Shown in pieces: positions 42,902 through 51,563 of a stretch of DNA of 64,000 nt. This DNA comes from JBEVOS01 sp964563395. GTDB lineage: Bacteria > Pseudomonadota > Alphaproteobacteria > Caulobacterales > Aquidulcibacteraceae. The DNA lies in contig CAZLWK010000010.1 in assembly GCA_964563395.1 (NCBI GenBank), forward strand, positions 1-64,000, in the 5' to 3' direction. Within the stretch, counting starts at the first letter, position 1. Each line of letters begins with the position of its first letter. The translations under genes were made by a program, and so were the position numbers. The notes beneath the pieces were generated by a model. That model had not been told where the DNA came from, ran no database searches, and saw only the letters and a program-made list of their open reading frames with translations.

Positions 42902-45436
42902 ATGACAGAACTCACCGTGAAGACCGCCCAGATCGTTCCTGCGCCGCAAGATCGCCAGGCGCTTGTGATGCGGGCGGCGCATGAAGCCTGCGGCCGTATC
43001 GCGCCGCTTTGGCCGCTCAAGCATTTCGTCGCCGTCAATCCGTTTCTCGGCATGGCGGACAAGAGCTTCACGGAGGCGGCGCATTGGCTGGCGCGCGTGG
43101 CGCGCGCCGACATGCTCGCTCCGCTGGACTTTTATCTGCGGCTCGTCGAGGAGGGCGCGATCGCTTCGTCCGATATCGAAGCGGCGCTGGCGACCGGGCC
43201 GCGCCTCACCGGCGTGTCCAACGCGGCGGACTTTCTGCGCGTGGCCAAGACGCAATCGGCGCGGACGCCGCCCGCCGTCGTCGCAACGGTCGCCGAAATT
43301 CTCGATGCGCTGGCCGACGGCGACCGCCAAGCCTCGCGCACGGCCTTCATGATCGAGGAAATCTCGAAATGGTGCGCCGCCTATTTCGATGAGGGCCAAG
43401 CGTCTTGGACGTCGCCGTGGCGTGGCATGAAGCCCTATGCGGCGTGGCGGTCGGCTATGCGGCACGACCGCAATCCCGAGAGCATGGGCGTGCGCCATTT
43501 CCGCCGCACGATCGCGGCGCTGCCCGACACCGCGGAAGCGGCGATCTTCGAGATCGTCTCGGCCCTGGAGATTCCTGACCGCGCGCTCGGTGATTATCTC
43601 TTTCGCGCCTTGTTCGACATCCAGGGCTGGGCCGCTTATGCGCGCTATCGTGTGTGGGACAATGCGCTTCATGGGCGCCCCGACGAGACGCTGCTTGAAT
43701 TGCTCGCGATCCGCGTGGCGTGGGGGTACGCGCTGTTCAAGGAGCGGACCGACGAGGCCTTCAAGACCGCCTGGCGCGCGGCGATGCACGCGGCAGGCGC
43801 CGAGCCTGCCGATGCGCGCATGCGCGATGGCGAATTGGTCATTCGCTGCATTCTGCAGGAAGCCTATGACCATGCCAATCAACGCGGACTGCTTCAGACC
43901 TTGAAGGCGGGCGGCGCCGAGGCCAGCGCCGCGCGCCCATCGGTGCAAGCCGCGTTCTGCATCGACGTGCGCTCGGAAATCTTCCGCCGCGCCTTGGAGG
44001 CGCAAGCGCCCGACATTGAAACGATCGGCTTCGCGGGCTTTTTCGGTTTTCCCATTGAATATGTGCCGATCGGCCAATTGCGCGGCGGCGCGCAATGCCC
44101 CGTGCTTCTCAAGCCGAGCGTGATCGTGTGCGAAGCGGTGAAGGGCGCGGCGGGGGAGGAGGAGACGGAAATTCTCGGCTTGCGCCTCATGCGTCGGCGC
44201 GCCGCGAAGGCGTGGAAGGCGTTCAAGCTCTCGGCGGTTTCCTCGTTCGCCTATGTGGAGACGATCGGCCTTGGCTTCGCGGCCAAGATCGTCAGCGACG
44301 CCCTGGGGCTTACGCGCCCGGTCCCCGATCCCAGTCGCGACGGTTTGGACGGGGACATTGTCGAACGGCTCGGGCCGCGCCTTGAGCCCGCCATCGTCGA
44401 TGGCCGCGTGACGGGCCTTGCGCCCGAGGCGCGGCTCGCCATGGCCGAGACGGTGTTGCGCGCCATGTCGATGACGGGGCGCTTCGCGCGCTTGGTGCTG
44501 CTGGCCGGCCACGGCTCCGCGAGCGTCAATAATCCGCACGCGTCGGGGCTCGATTGCGGCGCGTGCGGGGGCCATACGGGCGAGGCCAATGCGCGCGTGG
44601 CGGCCGCCATCTTGAACGATCCCGACGTTCGCATCGGTCTGCATGCGCGCGGGATCGCCATTCCCGCCGATACGTACTTCCTCGGCGCTCTGCACAACAC
44701 GACGACCGATGATGTGGAGATATTCGACACGGAAACTCTTCCCAAATCCCATGCAGACGATCTTGTTGCGCTCAAACAAAACCTCGCGCGCGCGGCGGCG
44801 CTCGCGCGGCGGGAGCGGGCCGCGCTGCTGGGGATCGCGCCGTCAGGGGATGTTCATGGCAAGGTACGCGCGCGCAGCCGCGATTGGTCTCAAGTCCGTC
44901 CCGAATGGGGGCTCGCCGGTAACATGGCGTTCATCGCCGCCACGCGCGCGCGCACGCGGAACGCCTCGCTTTCGGGGCGTTCTTTCTTGCACACCTATGA
45001 TTGGCGCGGCGACAAGAATTTCGCCACGCTCGAACTCATCATGACCGCGCCAATGGTGGTCGCGAGCTGGATCAATTTGCAATATTTCGGATCAAGCGTG
45101 AACAACAAGGCCTTCGGCAGCGGCAACAAGGCGCTGCACAATGTCGTCGGCGCGCTCGGCGTTCTGGAAGGCAATGGCGGCGATCTGCGAACGGGTTTGC
45201 CCTGGCAATCCGTGCATGACGGGTCGCGATTCATCCATGAACCACTGCGCCTCAATGTCATTATCGAGGCGCCGATCGCCGCCATCAATGACGTGCTTGC
45301 GCGCCATGAGGGCGTGCGCGCGCTCGTGGAGAATAAATGGGTGCACCTCTTCGCGATCGACGATGCGGGCACGCTGCATCGCTATTGGGGAGGGGCGAGC
45401 TGGGGCAGCGAAGGCGCCCTCGCGCGCGCGGCATGA
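42902..45436 (+). CDS. dabA: DabA (DUF2309), zinc-containing inorganic-carbon uptake protein
   Basis: The 844-residue protein is the DabA partner, thought to act as a vectorial beta-carbonic-anhydrase-like enzyme making bicarbonate in the cytoplasm. The zinc ligands fit: C353 and D355 in FCIDVRSE, H537 in AGHGSASVNNPHASGLDCGAC, and C552. The H-to-C spacing of 15 equals the one I recall for the Halothiobacillus enzyme. It starts ten bases after dabB. Such loci also occur in heterotrophs, where they support growth in ambient air. Confidence 0.93.
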   Translation: MTELTVKTAQIVPAPQDRQALVMRAAHEACGRIAPLWPLKHFVAVNPFLGMADKSFTEAAHWLARVARADMLAPLDFYLRLVEEGAIASSDIEAALATGPRLTGVSNAADFLRVAKTQSARTPPAVVATVAEILDALADGDRQASRTAFMIEEISKWCAAYFDEGQASWTSPWRGMKPYAAWRSAMRHDRNPESMGVRHFRRTIAALPDTAEAAIFEIVSALEIPDRALGDYLFRALFDIQGWAAYARYRVWDNALHGRPDETLLELLAIRVAWGYALFKERTDEAFKTAWRAAMHAAGAEPADARMRDGELVIRCILQEAYDHANQRGLLQTLKAGGAEASAARPSVQAAFCIDVRSEIFRRALEAQAPDIETIGFAGFFGFPIEYVPIGQLRGGAQCPVLLKPSVIVCEAVKGAAGEEETEILGLRLMRRRAAKAWKAFKLSAVSSFAYVETIGLGFAAKIVSDALGLTRPVPDPSRDGLDGDIVERLGPRLEPAIVDGRVTGLAPEARLAMAETVLRAMSMTGRFARLVLLAGHGSASVNNPHASGLDCGACGGHTGEANARVAAAILNDPDVRIGLHARGIAIPADTYFLGALHNTTTDDVEIFDTETLPKSHADDLVALKQNLARAAALARRERAALLGIAPSGDVHGKVRARSRDWSQVRPEWGLAGNMAFIAATRARTRNASLSGRSFLHTYDWRGDKNFATLELIMTAPMVVASWINLQYFGSSVNNKAFGSGNKALHNVVGALGVLEGNGGDLRTGLPWQSVHDGSRFIHEPLRLNVIIEAPIAAINDVLARHEGVRALVENKWVHLFAIDDAGTLHRYWGGASWGSEGALARAA

Positions 45437-45445
45437 CAGCCAGCG

Positions 45446-45820
45446 CTAATGCACCATGTAGCCCACGCGTCCCGTCATGGTGTGATTGTCCTCGCCGCTC
45501 GCCGTCCAGGCGATGACGTAAGTGCCAGGCGCAAGGCGTGGAAGCGCGGCGGAGACCGTGGTGCCGCTGGTCGCGCGCGCGACATTGACCGCGAGCGGGT
45601 CGCCGCCGCGTGGCGTGACGACAAGGCTCGTCAGCCGCATCGCGTGCGGAAACGTGGCGCTGAAGCGATCTGGCGGCGCGCCCATGTCGCCATCGGCCGG
45701 CGAGGTGCGAACGGCGGAGGCGGGGATGTGCGCCCCGTGCGCGTGCGGTTCGGCCGAAGCGAACCGCGTCGGCGCGGTAAGCGCCAATGCGGCCGCGAGG
45801 ATCAGGATTGTGCTGCGCAT
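45446..45820 (-). CDS. CopC-like periplasmic copper-binding protein
   Basis: The 124-residue product has a signal peptide (ILILAAALALTAPTRFASA) and a CopC fold. HAHGAHI at the start of the mature protein supplies N-terminal histidine ligands, and YVIAWTASGEDNHTMTGRVGYMV is the C-terminal CopC signature. It carries copper in the periplasm. The ATG at 45820 is used. It lies 90 bases downstream of the CueR-like gene on the same strand. Confidence 0.85.
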   Translation of the reverse strand: MRSTILILAAALALTAPTRFASAEPHAHGAHIPASAVRTSPADGDMGAPPDRFSATFPHAMRLTSLVVTPRGGDPLAVNVARATSGTTVSAALPRLAPGTYVIAWTASGEDNHTMTGRVGYMVH

Positions 45821-45910
45821 GTGCGGCTCCATCGCTCTCAATTTGAACGCACCGTGCGCCTTCCCATCGCTGGAAGGTCAAGCGCGAAATGCAGAAACGG
45901 GGAGTGGGCC

Positions 45911-46348
45911 TCAGAACGACTTGCGCGCCGGCGCTCGCCCACCCTTGCGCGGGGAGGCCTTAGGGTTCGCCAGATCGTCCAGGATCGGACATTCCGAGCG
46001 GTCGTCGCCGTGGCAGTGATTTGCGAGCTCGCGCAACGTTTTCATCACGGTGCGCATTTCCTTAATGCGCTGTTCGAGTGCGGCGATGTGCTTTTCGGCG
46101 AGCCGCTTCACCTCCCGGGAGGGCCGCTTGCGATCGCTCCACAGCGCGAGCAGCGCGGAAACTTCCTCAAGCGAGAAACCAAGATCGCGCGTGCGGCGGA
46201 CGAACTGCAAAACGGCGACGTCCTGATCGCCATAATCGCGGTAGCCATTGGCGCGGCGCGCGGCCGAGGGCAGCAGACCCACGCTTTCATAGTATCGGAT
46301 CATCTTGGCGGAGACGCCCGACAAATCCGATGCCGCACCGATATTCAT
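45911..46348 (-). CDS. cueR: CueR-like MerR-family copper-responsive regulator
   Basis: The 145-residue product has the MerR winged helix (MIRYYESVGLLPSAARRANGYRDYG) and a dimer helix. Cysteines C112 and C120 in NHCHGDDRSECPIL have the C-x7-C spacing and position of CueR, which binds monovalent copper, silver or gold. Start at 46348, since MNIGAASDLSGVS is the typical beginning. With copC it forms a copper-response pair. Confidence 0.85.
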   Translation of the reverse strand: MNIGAASDLSGVSAKMIRYYESVGLLPSAARRANGYRDYGDQDVAVLQFVRRTRDLGFSLEEVSALLALWSDRKRPSREVKRLAEKHIAALEQRIKEMRTVMKTLRELANHCHGDDRSECPILDDLANPKASPRKGGRAPARKSF

Positions 46349-46369
46349 GCCGAGGCCTTTCCTGCAAGA

Positions 46370-46388
46370 CCTTGACATTATGGTAAGG
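46370..46388. promoter_or_regulatory. MerR/CueR-type dyad CCTT-N11-AAGG
   Basis: CCTTGACATTATGGTAAGG is a 19-bp imperfect dyad 21 bases before the cueR start. CATAAT on the minus strand could be a -10 under it, so this is likely the autoregulatory site. Confidence 0.5.
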
Positions 46389-46445
46389 CTTTAGCGCCGC
46401 CGCAAGGATGGCGTGCGGCGCGCTCCGCCAGCAAAGATAAGGACC

Positions 46446-46805
46446 TTATGCTGGCGCGAGGGGCCCGAAAAAACCATCGACGCGGCGGACCTTTTCCGCC
46501 GATAGGTCCAGCCGGACCACGTCGAAGCCCTCGAAGCGCCGCCCGTCAGGCCAATCGATCGCCCATGAATAGCGCGCGACGTCGTGATGAGCGTCGATCC
46601 TGCTGGTTCTGGAAATCCTGCAGGCGCCATGCTTGGCCCAGAAGGCTTCGACCATCGCGATAAAGGCCGCGTGACCCTGGATATCGTTGTGCGGATCGCA
46701 AAAGACGAGTTCCGGCGAAAGCGCCCCTTCAACGCTCTTCCGCAGCGCAGCCGTGTCGCGCTCGTTCCAGGCCGCGAGCATCGTATCAATGCAATGAAGA
46801 ACCAT
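46446..46805 (-). CDS. NTF2-like / SnoaL-like protein
   Basis: The 119-residue product has the NTF2-like plan: N-terminal helix (CIDTMLAAWNERDTAALRKS), central LVFCDPHNDIQGHAAFIAMV segment and C-terminal strands (RRFEGFDVVRLDLSAEKVRRVDGF). It is divergent from a TetR gene with a perfect operator between, so it is probably that repressor's target. The metabolic role is unknown. Confidence 0.75.
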   Translation of the reverse strand: MVLHCIDTMLAAWNERDTAALRKSVEGALSPELVFCDPHNDIQGHAAFIAMVEAFWAKHGACRISRTSRIDAHHDVARYSWAIDWPDGRRFEGFDVVRLDLSAEKVRRVDGFFGPLAPA

Positions 46806-46820
46806 GGCTTAACCCTATAT

Positions 46821-46837
46821 ATACCGACCGTCGGTAT
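46821..46837. promoter_or_regulatory. TetR-type operator ATACCGAC-N-GTCGGTAT
   Basis: A perfect 17-bp palindrome with a single central base sits between the NTF2-like and TetR starts, 22 bases before the TetR ATG. ATACCGAC/GTCGGTAT half-sites recur upstream of several TetR families. Confidence 0.75.
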
Positions 46838-46859
46838 GTAACTAGCAGGCTGGATCGAC

Positions 46860-47489
46860 ATGTCAACGCAGATCGAGCGACGAAACAGAACGCGCGCGAA
46901 GGTGCTGGCCGCCGCGCGCGCGGCCTTCGCGGCGGAAGGCTATGAGGGCGTCGCGCTGGAAAAAATCGGTGCGCAAATCGAGGTCAGCAAGGGCGCGCTC
47001 TATCACCATTTTCGAAACAAGGAGGCCCTGTTCGCCGCCGTGTTCGCGGAGGTGACGGGTGAGCTCGTCGATCGGGTCGGCAAGCGCGCCGCCCGCATCC
47101 CGCGCCCGCGCGCGCGGCTGAAAGCGGTCGCCCGGGACTGGCTGGAAGAGGTCGAGCGCGGCGATTCGGCGGCGATCGTGCTCGACCTTGGACCCAGAGT
47201 GCTCGGTTTCGCCGGCGCGCGCGCGATAGAGGACGAAATCGTCCTGGCGCCCCTTCAGGGGCTCATCCAGACCGTGATCGACAGCGAGACTCTGAAAGGT
47301 CCAGTCGGGGCGGCGCTAGCCGCGCGTCTTATTCAGGCGAGCTTGTTCGAGATCGCGCTGCTGCGCAGACATTCCGGCGGTGTCACGCCCCCTCCGTCGC
47401 TCATGGCCCACGCCATCAACAGCATCATCGACGGATTGCTTCCCCCGTCCCCGCCCGCGCCGCAACAGGCCAAAAGGGAGCGGCGCTGA
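46860..47489 (+). CDS. TetR/AcrR-family transcriptional regulator
   Basis: The 209-residue product has the helix-turn-helix LEKIGAQIEVSKGALYHHFRNKEALF and an alpha-helical ligand domain. It is divergent from the NTF2-like gene across a perfect operator and likely represses both. The C-terminal tail is rich in proline and basic residues. Confidence 0.87.
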   Translation: MSTQIERRNRTRAKVLAAARAAFAAEGYEGVALEKIGAQIEVSKGALYHHFRNKEALFAAVFAEVTGELVDRVGKRAARIPRPRARLKAVARDWLEEVERGDSAAIVLDLGPRVLGFAGARAIEDEIVLAPLQGLIQTVIDSETLKGPVGAALAARLIQASLFEIALLRRHSGGVTPPPSLMAHAINSIIDGLLPPSPPAPQQAKRERR

Positions 47490-47572
47490 CTGGCAGTCCC
47501 GTGGACGTCCTTGTTAGGAGTGGGCTTCCGGACAGCGCCACGGGCGACCGTGCTCGACATCGACCGGTCGAA

Positions 47573-47649
47573 TGGCGCGCCCGAAGAGATTCGAACTCCT
47601 GACCCCCAGATTCGTAGTCTGGTGCTCTATCCAGCTGAGCTACGGGCGC
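47573..47649 (-). tRNA. tRNA-Arg (anticodon ACG)
   Basis: On the minus strand GCGCCCG (5' end 47649) pairs with CGGGCGC, followed by G and an encoded CCA ending at 47573. The D-arm AGCTCAGCTGGATAGAGC, anticodon stem-loop CCAGA-CTACGAA-TCTGG (ACG, wobble A34 to inosine) and T-loop GTTCGAATC are all present. Total 77 bases. Confidence 0.97.
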
Positions 47650-47709
47650 GTTTGGGAGGCGGTGTCTTAGCGGGCGTGCGCGGGGCGCGCAAGGCGCGCG
47701 CGGGGCGCC

Positions 47710-48999
47710 TCAGGGCCTCGGGAGCGCGGCGTCTACGGCGAGGACCGGCAGGTCGAGCCGCACGCGCGCGCCGCCGCCGGGCGCGTCGTGAAAGCTGAGG
47801 GCGCCGCCATGCAGTTCGGCGAGGCCGCGCACCAGGGCAAGGCCAAGGCCGGTGCCCGCCACCCCCTTGGCGCCCGCGCCGCGCGCATAGGGGCGAGCCA
47901 GGAGCGCGCGCTCCTCCGGCGGAATGCCGGGCCCAGTGTCGACCACCTCGACGACGAGGCGCGCCTCGTCGGCGAAGGCGCGCAGCGTCACGCGGCCCTC
48001 GTCGGGCGTGAATTTCACGGCGTTGCCGATGAGATTGATCAGCATCTGTCTCAGCGCGCGCGGATCGGCCTCGACCGGCAGCGGCGCCGTCGGCAAGTCC
48101 TCAGTGAGCGTGACGTGTTTCGGCGCGGCGGCGCCGGCCGAGAGCGCGAGAACTTCGCGCGCGACGTCGCGCGCGTCGAAGCGGGCGCGCTCCAGATCGT
48201 AGCGGCCCGCCTCGATGCGGGAGAGGTCGAGCATGTGGTTGAGGATGTCGAGAAGATGCGCCCCGCTCGCGCGGATGAGACCTGCATATTCCACGTAGCG
48301 CGCCTCTAGCGGTCCGAAGATTTGCGCCTGGATCATTTCGGCGAAGCCGAGAATGTGGGTCAACGGCGTGCGCAATTCATGGCTGACCTCGGCGAGCCGT
48401 GAACTGGCCGCGTCCGCCTCCGGCGTCGTCGGCGCCGCCGGGCGCGGCCCGATCAACAATGTAAGCGTGAAGCCGAGCGACAGGAGCGCGATCAGCTGGG
48501 GTAGGGGCGCTTCCGCGCCGCGCCCGATCGTGAGCGCGAAAAGCGCCCCGACCGGATAAAGCAGGATCGCCGCTATCGCGGGAACGATCGGGGCGCTCGC
48601 GCCGATCCGCGCCGCGAGCGCGGGGCCGATCAGCAGCGCCGCGACCGCGGGCGAGGCCGCTCCCCCGGTTCCGGAGACGAAGCCGAGCCCGGTCAGCAGC
48701 CAGGCGCCGATCAAGGCGGCTTGCGCCCATTTTTCGCCCAGGCGCGGCGTCAGAAGAAAGCCGACGAAGGCGGGCGCGGCGGCGAGCGCCGCGGCGCCGG
48801 CGCCATGGCGCAGGTTCGCGCCGGCGAGGGCGGAGACGGAAATGACCACGAAGGCGGCGACGAGCCAGACCCAATGCAGGCGCATAAGCGCGGCGGCCTC
48901 TGCCCCAGACGCTGCGCGTTGCGGATCGTTAAGGGCAGGTTTCGTTGACAAGGCGAGGCCGCCAGCGCGTAAAAAGCTCGTTAAGGTGTGGGGGCTCAT
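47710..48999 (-). CDS. Membrane sensor histidine kinase
   Basis: The 429-residue kinase has about six transmembrane helices (residues 40-190) and no extracellular sensor of note, then HisKA with VSHELRTPLTHILGFAEMI (phospho-histidine), N-box LINLIGNAVKFTPDE, G1 DTGPGIPPEE and G2 GTGLGLALVRGLAELHGG. No receiver is attached and no response regulator adjoins it. Start at 48999 is chosen because the earlier open frame lies in the divergent promoter. Cell-cycle kinases such as DivJ/PleC share this plan, but the target is unknown. Confidence 0.85.
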   Translation of the reverse strand: MSPHTLTSFLRAGGLALSTKPALNDPQRAASGAEAAALMRLHWVWLVAAFVVISVSALAGANLRHGAGAAALAAAPAFVGFLLTPRLGEKWAQAALIGAWLLTGLGFVSGTGGAASPAVAALLIGPALAARIGASAPIVPAIAAILLYPVGALFALTIGRGAEAPLPQLIALLSLGFTLTLLIGPRPAAPTTPEADAASSRLAEVSHELRTPLTHILGFAEMIQAQIFGPLEARYVEYAGLIRASGAHLLDILNHMLDLSRIEAGRYDLERARFDARDVAREVLALSAGAAAPKHVTLTEDLPTAPLPVEADPRALRQMLINLIGNAVKFTPDEGRVTLRAFADEARLVVEVVDTGPGIPPEERALLARPYARGAGAKGVAGTGLGLALVRGLAELHGGALSFHDAPGGGARVRLDLPVLAVDAALPRP

Positions 49000-49060
49000 G
49001 CTGACGTGCGCGACTCGCTTGTCCAAGCGCTTTCGCCCGACAAGGACAGGAGCAAAGCCG

Positions 49061-50074
49061 ATGAAGAGGCTTGCGGTTCTCACCACAACGGCCGCGGCGA
49101 CGCTTCTTGGCGTCGCCCATGCCCAGCCCGCATCCAACGACCCGACACGGGCGGCACTCGACGCCTACGCCGCCTATCAGATGGACATCACGGCCCTTCG
49201 GACGCATCGGCTGAACAACGCCGAGGCGCTGGAAACCGCGATCGATCAGGCCACCCGGCACAATCGCGACGCGTTCTCGCGCGGCTGGATCGCCTATGGC
49301 GGTTCGATCGCCGCGCAATCGCCGACCTTCGTCGCCGGGGTGCGCGAAGCGGCGCAGACCTATGGTCGCGACAATGTCATCTGGGCGCTGACCGCCGACA
49401 CCTCCTATGCCCGCACGCTCAAAGGCGGGGGCGAGGCGGTGCGGCTGGTTCTGGCGTCCGCGAACGCGGATGGCGCGCGGATCATCCAGGTCGCGGACCG
49501 GTATCAGGAGCAGGCCTATTCGCTGCAACGCCAGCGCTGGGCGAACGCCGTCGCGCCCGGACAGAGCGCGCGCGTGCAGCGCATCCGCTCCCTGGGCCAG
49601 ACCGGCTCGGGCGCGGTTTCGCTGGCGGATGTGTCGTCGCGTCTGACGGTGACGCCGGCCTCCTTCTCGCCCGCTTCGGACCCCACCGCCTTCGGCGGGC
49701 GGCGCTTCTGGGATTCCATTCGCGGCGGCGGCCAGGTGACGGAGGTGGCGTCTTCCGCGCCCAGCCGTTTCCGCATCGATCCCCCGCGCGGCGAAGCGGT
49801 CAATCGCATGATGACGATCGGCGCCCTGCAAGCGCTTGACGCAGTCTCCGAGCGCGCCTCCGCGGTGGAGACGCTGATGACCGAGCAGCGCTCGCGCGAT
49901 TGCCTGCAGATGGCGCAATTGCAGCTTTATCAATGCATGAGCGCGGCGCGTTTTCGGTATGAAAACGCGTTCTGCCTGAGCCAGCACGCCATGCGCGACG
50001 TCGGCAGCTGCGTCAGCGCGGTCGCCCGGCCAGACACGACGGCCATGACGCCCGTTCCCGCGCGCGGCGGCTAA
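49061..50074 (+). CDS. Secreted protein of unknown function
   Basis: Not recognised beyond a signal peptide (MKRLAVLTTTAAATLLGVAHA) and a helical mature domain of about 315 residues. Near the C-terminus four cysteines (DCLQMAQLQLYQCM, AFCLS, GSCVSA) are probably disulfides. ATG 49061 follows AGGACAGGAG; the longer frame upstream overlaps the kinase promoter. It resembles conserved secreted proteins of alphaproteobacteria in style only. An intrinsic terminator follows. Confidence 0.75.
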   Translation: MKRLAVLTTTAAATLLGVAHAQPASNDPTRAALDAYAAYQMDITALRTHRLNNAEALETAIDQATRHNRDAFSRGWIAYGGSIAAQSPTFVAGVREAAQTYGRDNVIWALTADTSYARTLKGGGEAVRLVLASANADGARIIQVADRYQEQAYSLQRQRWANAVAPGQSARVQRIRSLGQTGSGAVSLADVSSRLTVTPASFSPASDPTAFGGRRFWDSIRGGGQVTEVASSAPSRFRIDPPRGEAVNRMMTIGALQALDAVSERASAVETLMTEQRSRDCLQMAQLQLYQCMSAARFRYENAFCLSQHAMRDVGSCVSAVARPDTTAMTPVPARGG

Positions 50075-50097
50075 GACGATCTCGTGTTCGATAAGGG

Positions 50098-50132
50098 GCG
50101 GCGGCGGACCTTGGGTTCGCCGCCGCTTTTTT
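50098..50132 (+). terminator. Rho-independent terminator
   Basis: GCGGCGGCG (50098-50106) pairs with CGCCGCCGC (50118-50126) across an 11-base loop and is followed by six T (50127-50132). It ends the secreted-protein transcript and, convergently, lies beside the yebC end. Confidence 0.9.
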
Positions 50133-50140
50133 GCGCGTGA

Positions 50141-50887
50141 TCAGCCGCCGAGGCGCTGAAGCTCGGCCTCACTCATCTCTTCGTTCGAATAGACATCCTG
50201 CACGTCGTCGAGATCGTCGAGCGCGGTGATGAGCTTCATCAGCTGATCGGCGGTGTCGCCCTCGACCGGCACGGTCAGCTTCGGGCGCCACGCGAATTTG
50301 GCGCTGGCCGGCTCGCCGAATGTCGCGCCCAGCGCCTGCGCCACCTCCGCCAGCGAGTCGGTGGCGCAGAGGATGACGTGTGCTTCGTCCTCCACTTGGC
50401 AATCGTCGGCGCCGGCCTCAATCGCGGCCTCAAGCATGGAATCCTCATCCGCCTTGTCGAGCGGGTAGCGAATCTCGCCCACCTTGTCCCAGCCGAAGGA
50501 GACGGAATTGGTCTCGCCGAGATTGCCGCCATTCTTGCCGAATGCGGCGCGCACCTCTCCGGCGGTGCGGTTGCGGTTGTCGCTGAGGCATTCCACGATC
50601 ACGCCCACGCCGCCGGGCCCGAAGCCCTCATAGCGGATCTCTTCCAGCTTATCGCCGCTCGCGCCCGATCCCTTGTCGATGGCGCGCTGGATATTGTCCT
50701 TCGGCATGTTCTGGCCGCGCGCGGCTTGGATGGCGCGATAGAGACGCGGATTGTTGGCGGGCTCCGGCCCGCCGACCCCGACCGCCGCCTGGATCTCGCG
50801 CGCGAGCCGCGTGAACAGCTGCGCGCGTTTTTTGTCCTGCCCGCCCTTGCGGTGCATGATGTTGGCGAATTTCGAATGGCCGGCCAT
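50141..50887 (-). CDS. yebC: YebC/PmpR-family protein
   Basis: The 248-residue product starts MAGHSKFANIMHRKGGQDKKR, the hallmark of YebC, and continues GGPEPANNPRLYRAIQAARGQNMPKDNI. YebC proteins were described as transcription factors and more recently some as ribosome-associated factors that help polyproline translation. Full length and intact. It is 47 bases from the cyclo-ligase end. Confidence 0.95.
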   Translation of the reverse strand: MAGHSKFANIMHRKGGQDKKRAQLFTRLAREIQAAVGVGGPEPANNPRLYRAIQAARGQNMPKDNIQRAIDKGSGASGDKLEEIRYEGFGPGGVGVIVECLSDNRNRTAGEVRAAFGKNGGNLGETNSVSFGWDKVGEIRYPLDKADEDSMLEAAIEAGADDCQVEDEAHVILCATDSLAEVAQALGATFGEPASAKFAWRPKLTVPVEGDTADQLMKLITALDDLDDVQDVYSNEEMSEAELQRLGG

Positions 50888-50934
50888 GGGCGCTCCTTGA
50901 AGCGGCGCGTTCTAGCTGATTTCGCGCCGCGCGC

Positions 50935-51540
50935 TCAAATCCGACCGCGCAAGCCCTCGGCTGGGCCGCAGCGGATGGCTTCGCGCTCGGTGACGACCCA
51001 GTCCAAGGGCTGATCGTGCGGGCCGGCGGGAATCTCGCCCATTTCCTGGGCGGAATAGGCGAGGCCGACCGCGATGAGCCCGTGCGGACGCAGGGCCCCG
51101 ATCAGGCGATCATAATGGCCCCCGCCCTGACCGAGCCGGCGTCCGGCGCGGTCGAAGGCGAGCAGGGGCGTAAGCACCAATTTGGGACGCACGGCGGGCG
51201 CGTCCGCCGGCGGGGCGAGCACGCCGAAGGCGTCGGCCTTCAGCAAGGCGCCGTTCTCCCACAGGAGAAAGCGAGCGTCCCCGGCGCGGTTCATCATCCG
51301 CGGAAGCGCCACGGCGAGGCCGACGCGCGCGAGCGCCGCCATGAGCGGACGCGGATCGATCTCTCCGCCAAGCGGCCAATAGCCCGCCACGGGACCCTCC
51401 CGAGCCAGGTCGAGCGGGAAGCGGTCGATCAGCGCCAGACCCGCGCCCGGATGGGCCGCGCGTTCGCGCACGGCGCGCGCCTCAAGGCGCAGAGCCGCCT
51501 TTTGTGCGTCGAGCGCGGCCGTTTGCGAGGCGGAATCTAT
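50935..51540 (-). CDS. ygfA: 5-formyltetrahydrofolate cyclo-ligase, apparent ATA start
   Basis: Converts 5-formyl-THF to 5,10-methenyl-THF with ATP. LGQGGGHYDRLIG and PHDQPLDWVVTE are family motifs. The first ordinary start, GTG at 51471, would give 178 residues but removes KAALR, whose K and R match the conserved N-terminal ATP-contact pair. The frame stays open upstream only to a TGA and has no ATG, GTG or TTG there. ATA at 51540 follows GAAGG with seven-base spacing and restores a normal 201-residue protein. It follows 6S RNA, as in many proteobacteria. Confidence 0.78.
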   Translation of the reverse strand: MDSASQTAALDAQKAALRLEARAVRERAAHPGAGLALIDRFPLDLAREGPVAGYWPLGGEIDPRPLMAALARVGLAVALPRMMNRAGDARFLLWENGALLKADAFGVLAPPADAPAVRPKLVLTPLLAFDRAGRRLGQGGGHYDRLIGALRPHGLIAVGLAYSAQEMGEIPAGPHDQPLDWVVTEREAIRCGPAEGLRGRI

Positions 51541-51563
51541 GGCGCGGCCTTCGAAAGAAAGGG

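Noticed and set aside
47573..47649. tRNA-Arg as an integration site of a mobile element
   Set aside because: No integrase gene and no repeated tRNA 3' end are visible nearby.
50935..51471. GTG 51471 as the true start of the cyclo-ligase gene
   Set aside because: It would delete the conserved KxxxR ATP-contact pair that is plainly encoded just upstream behind a good ribosome-binding site.
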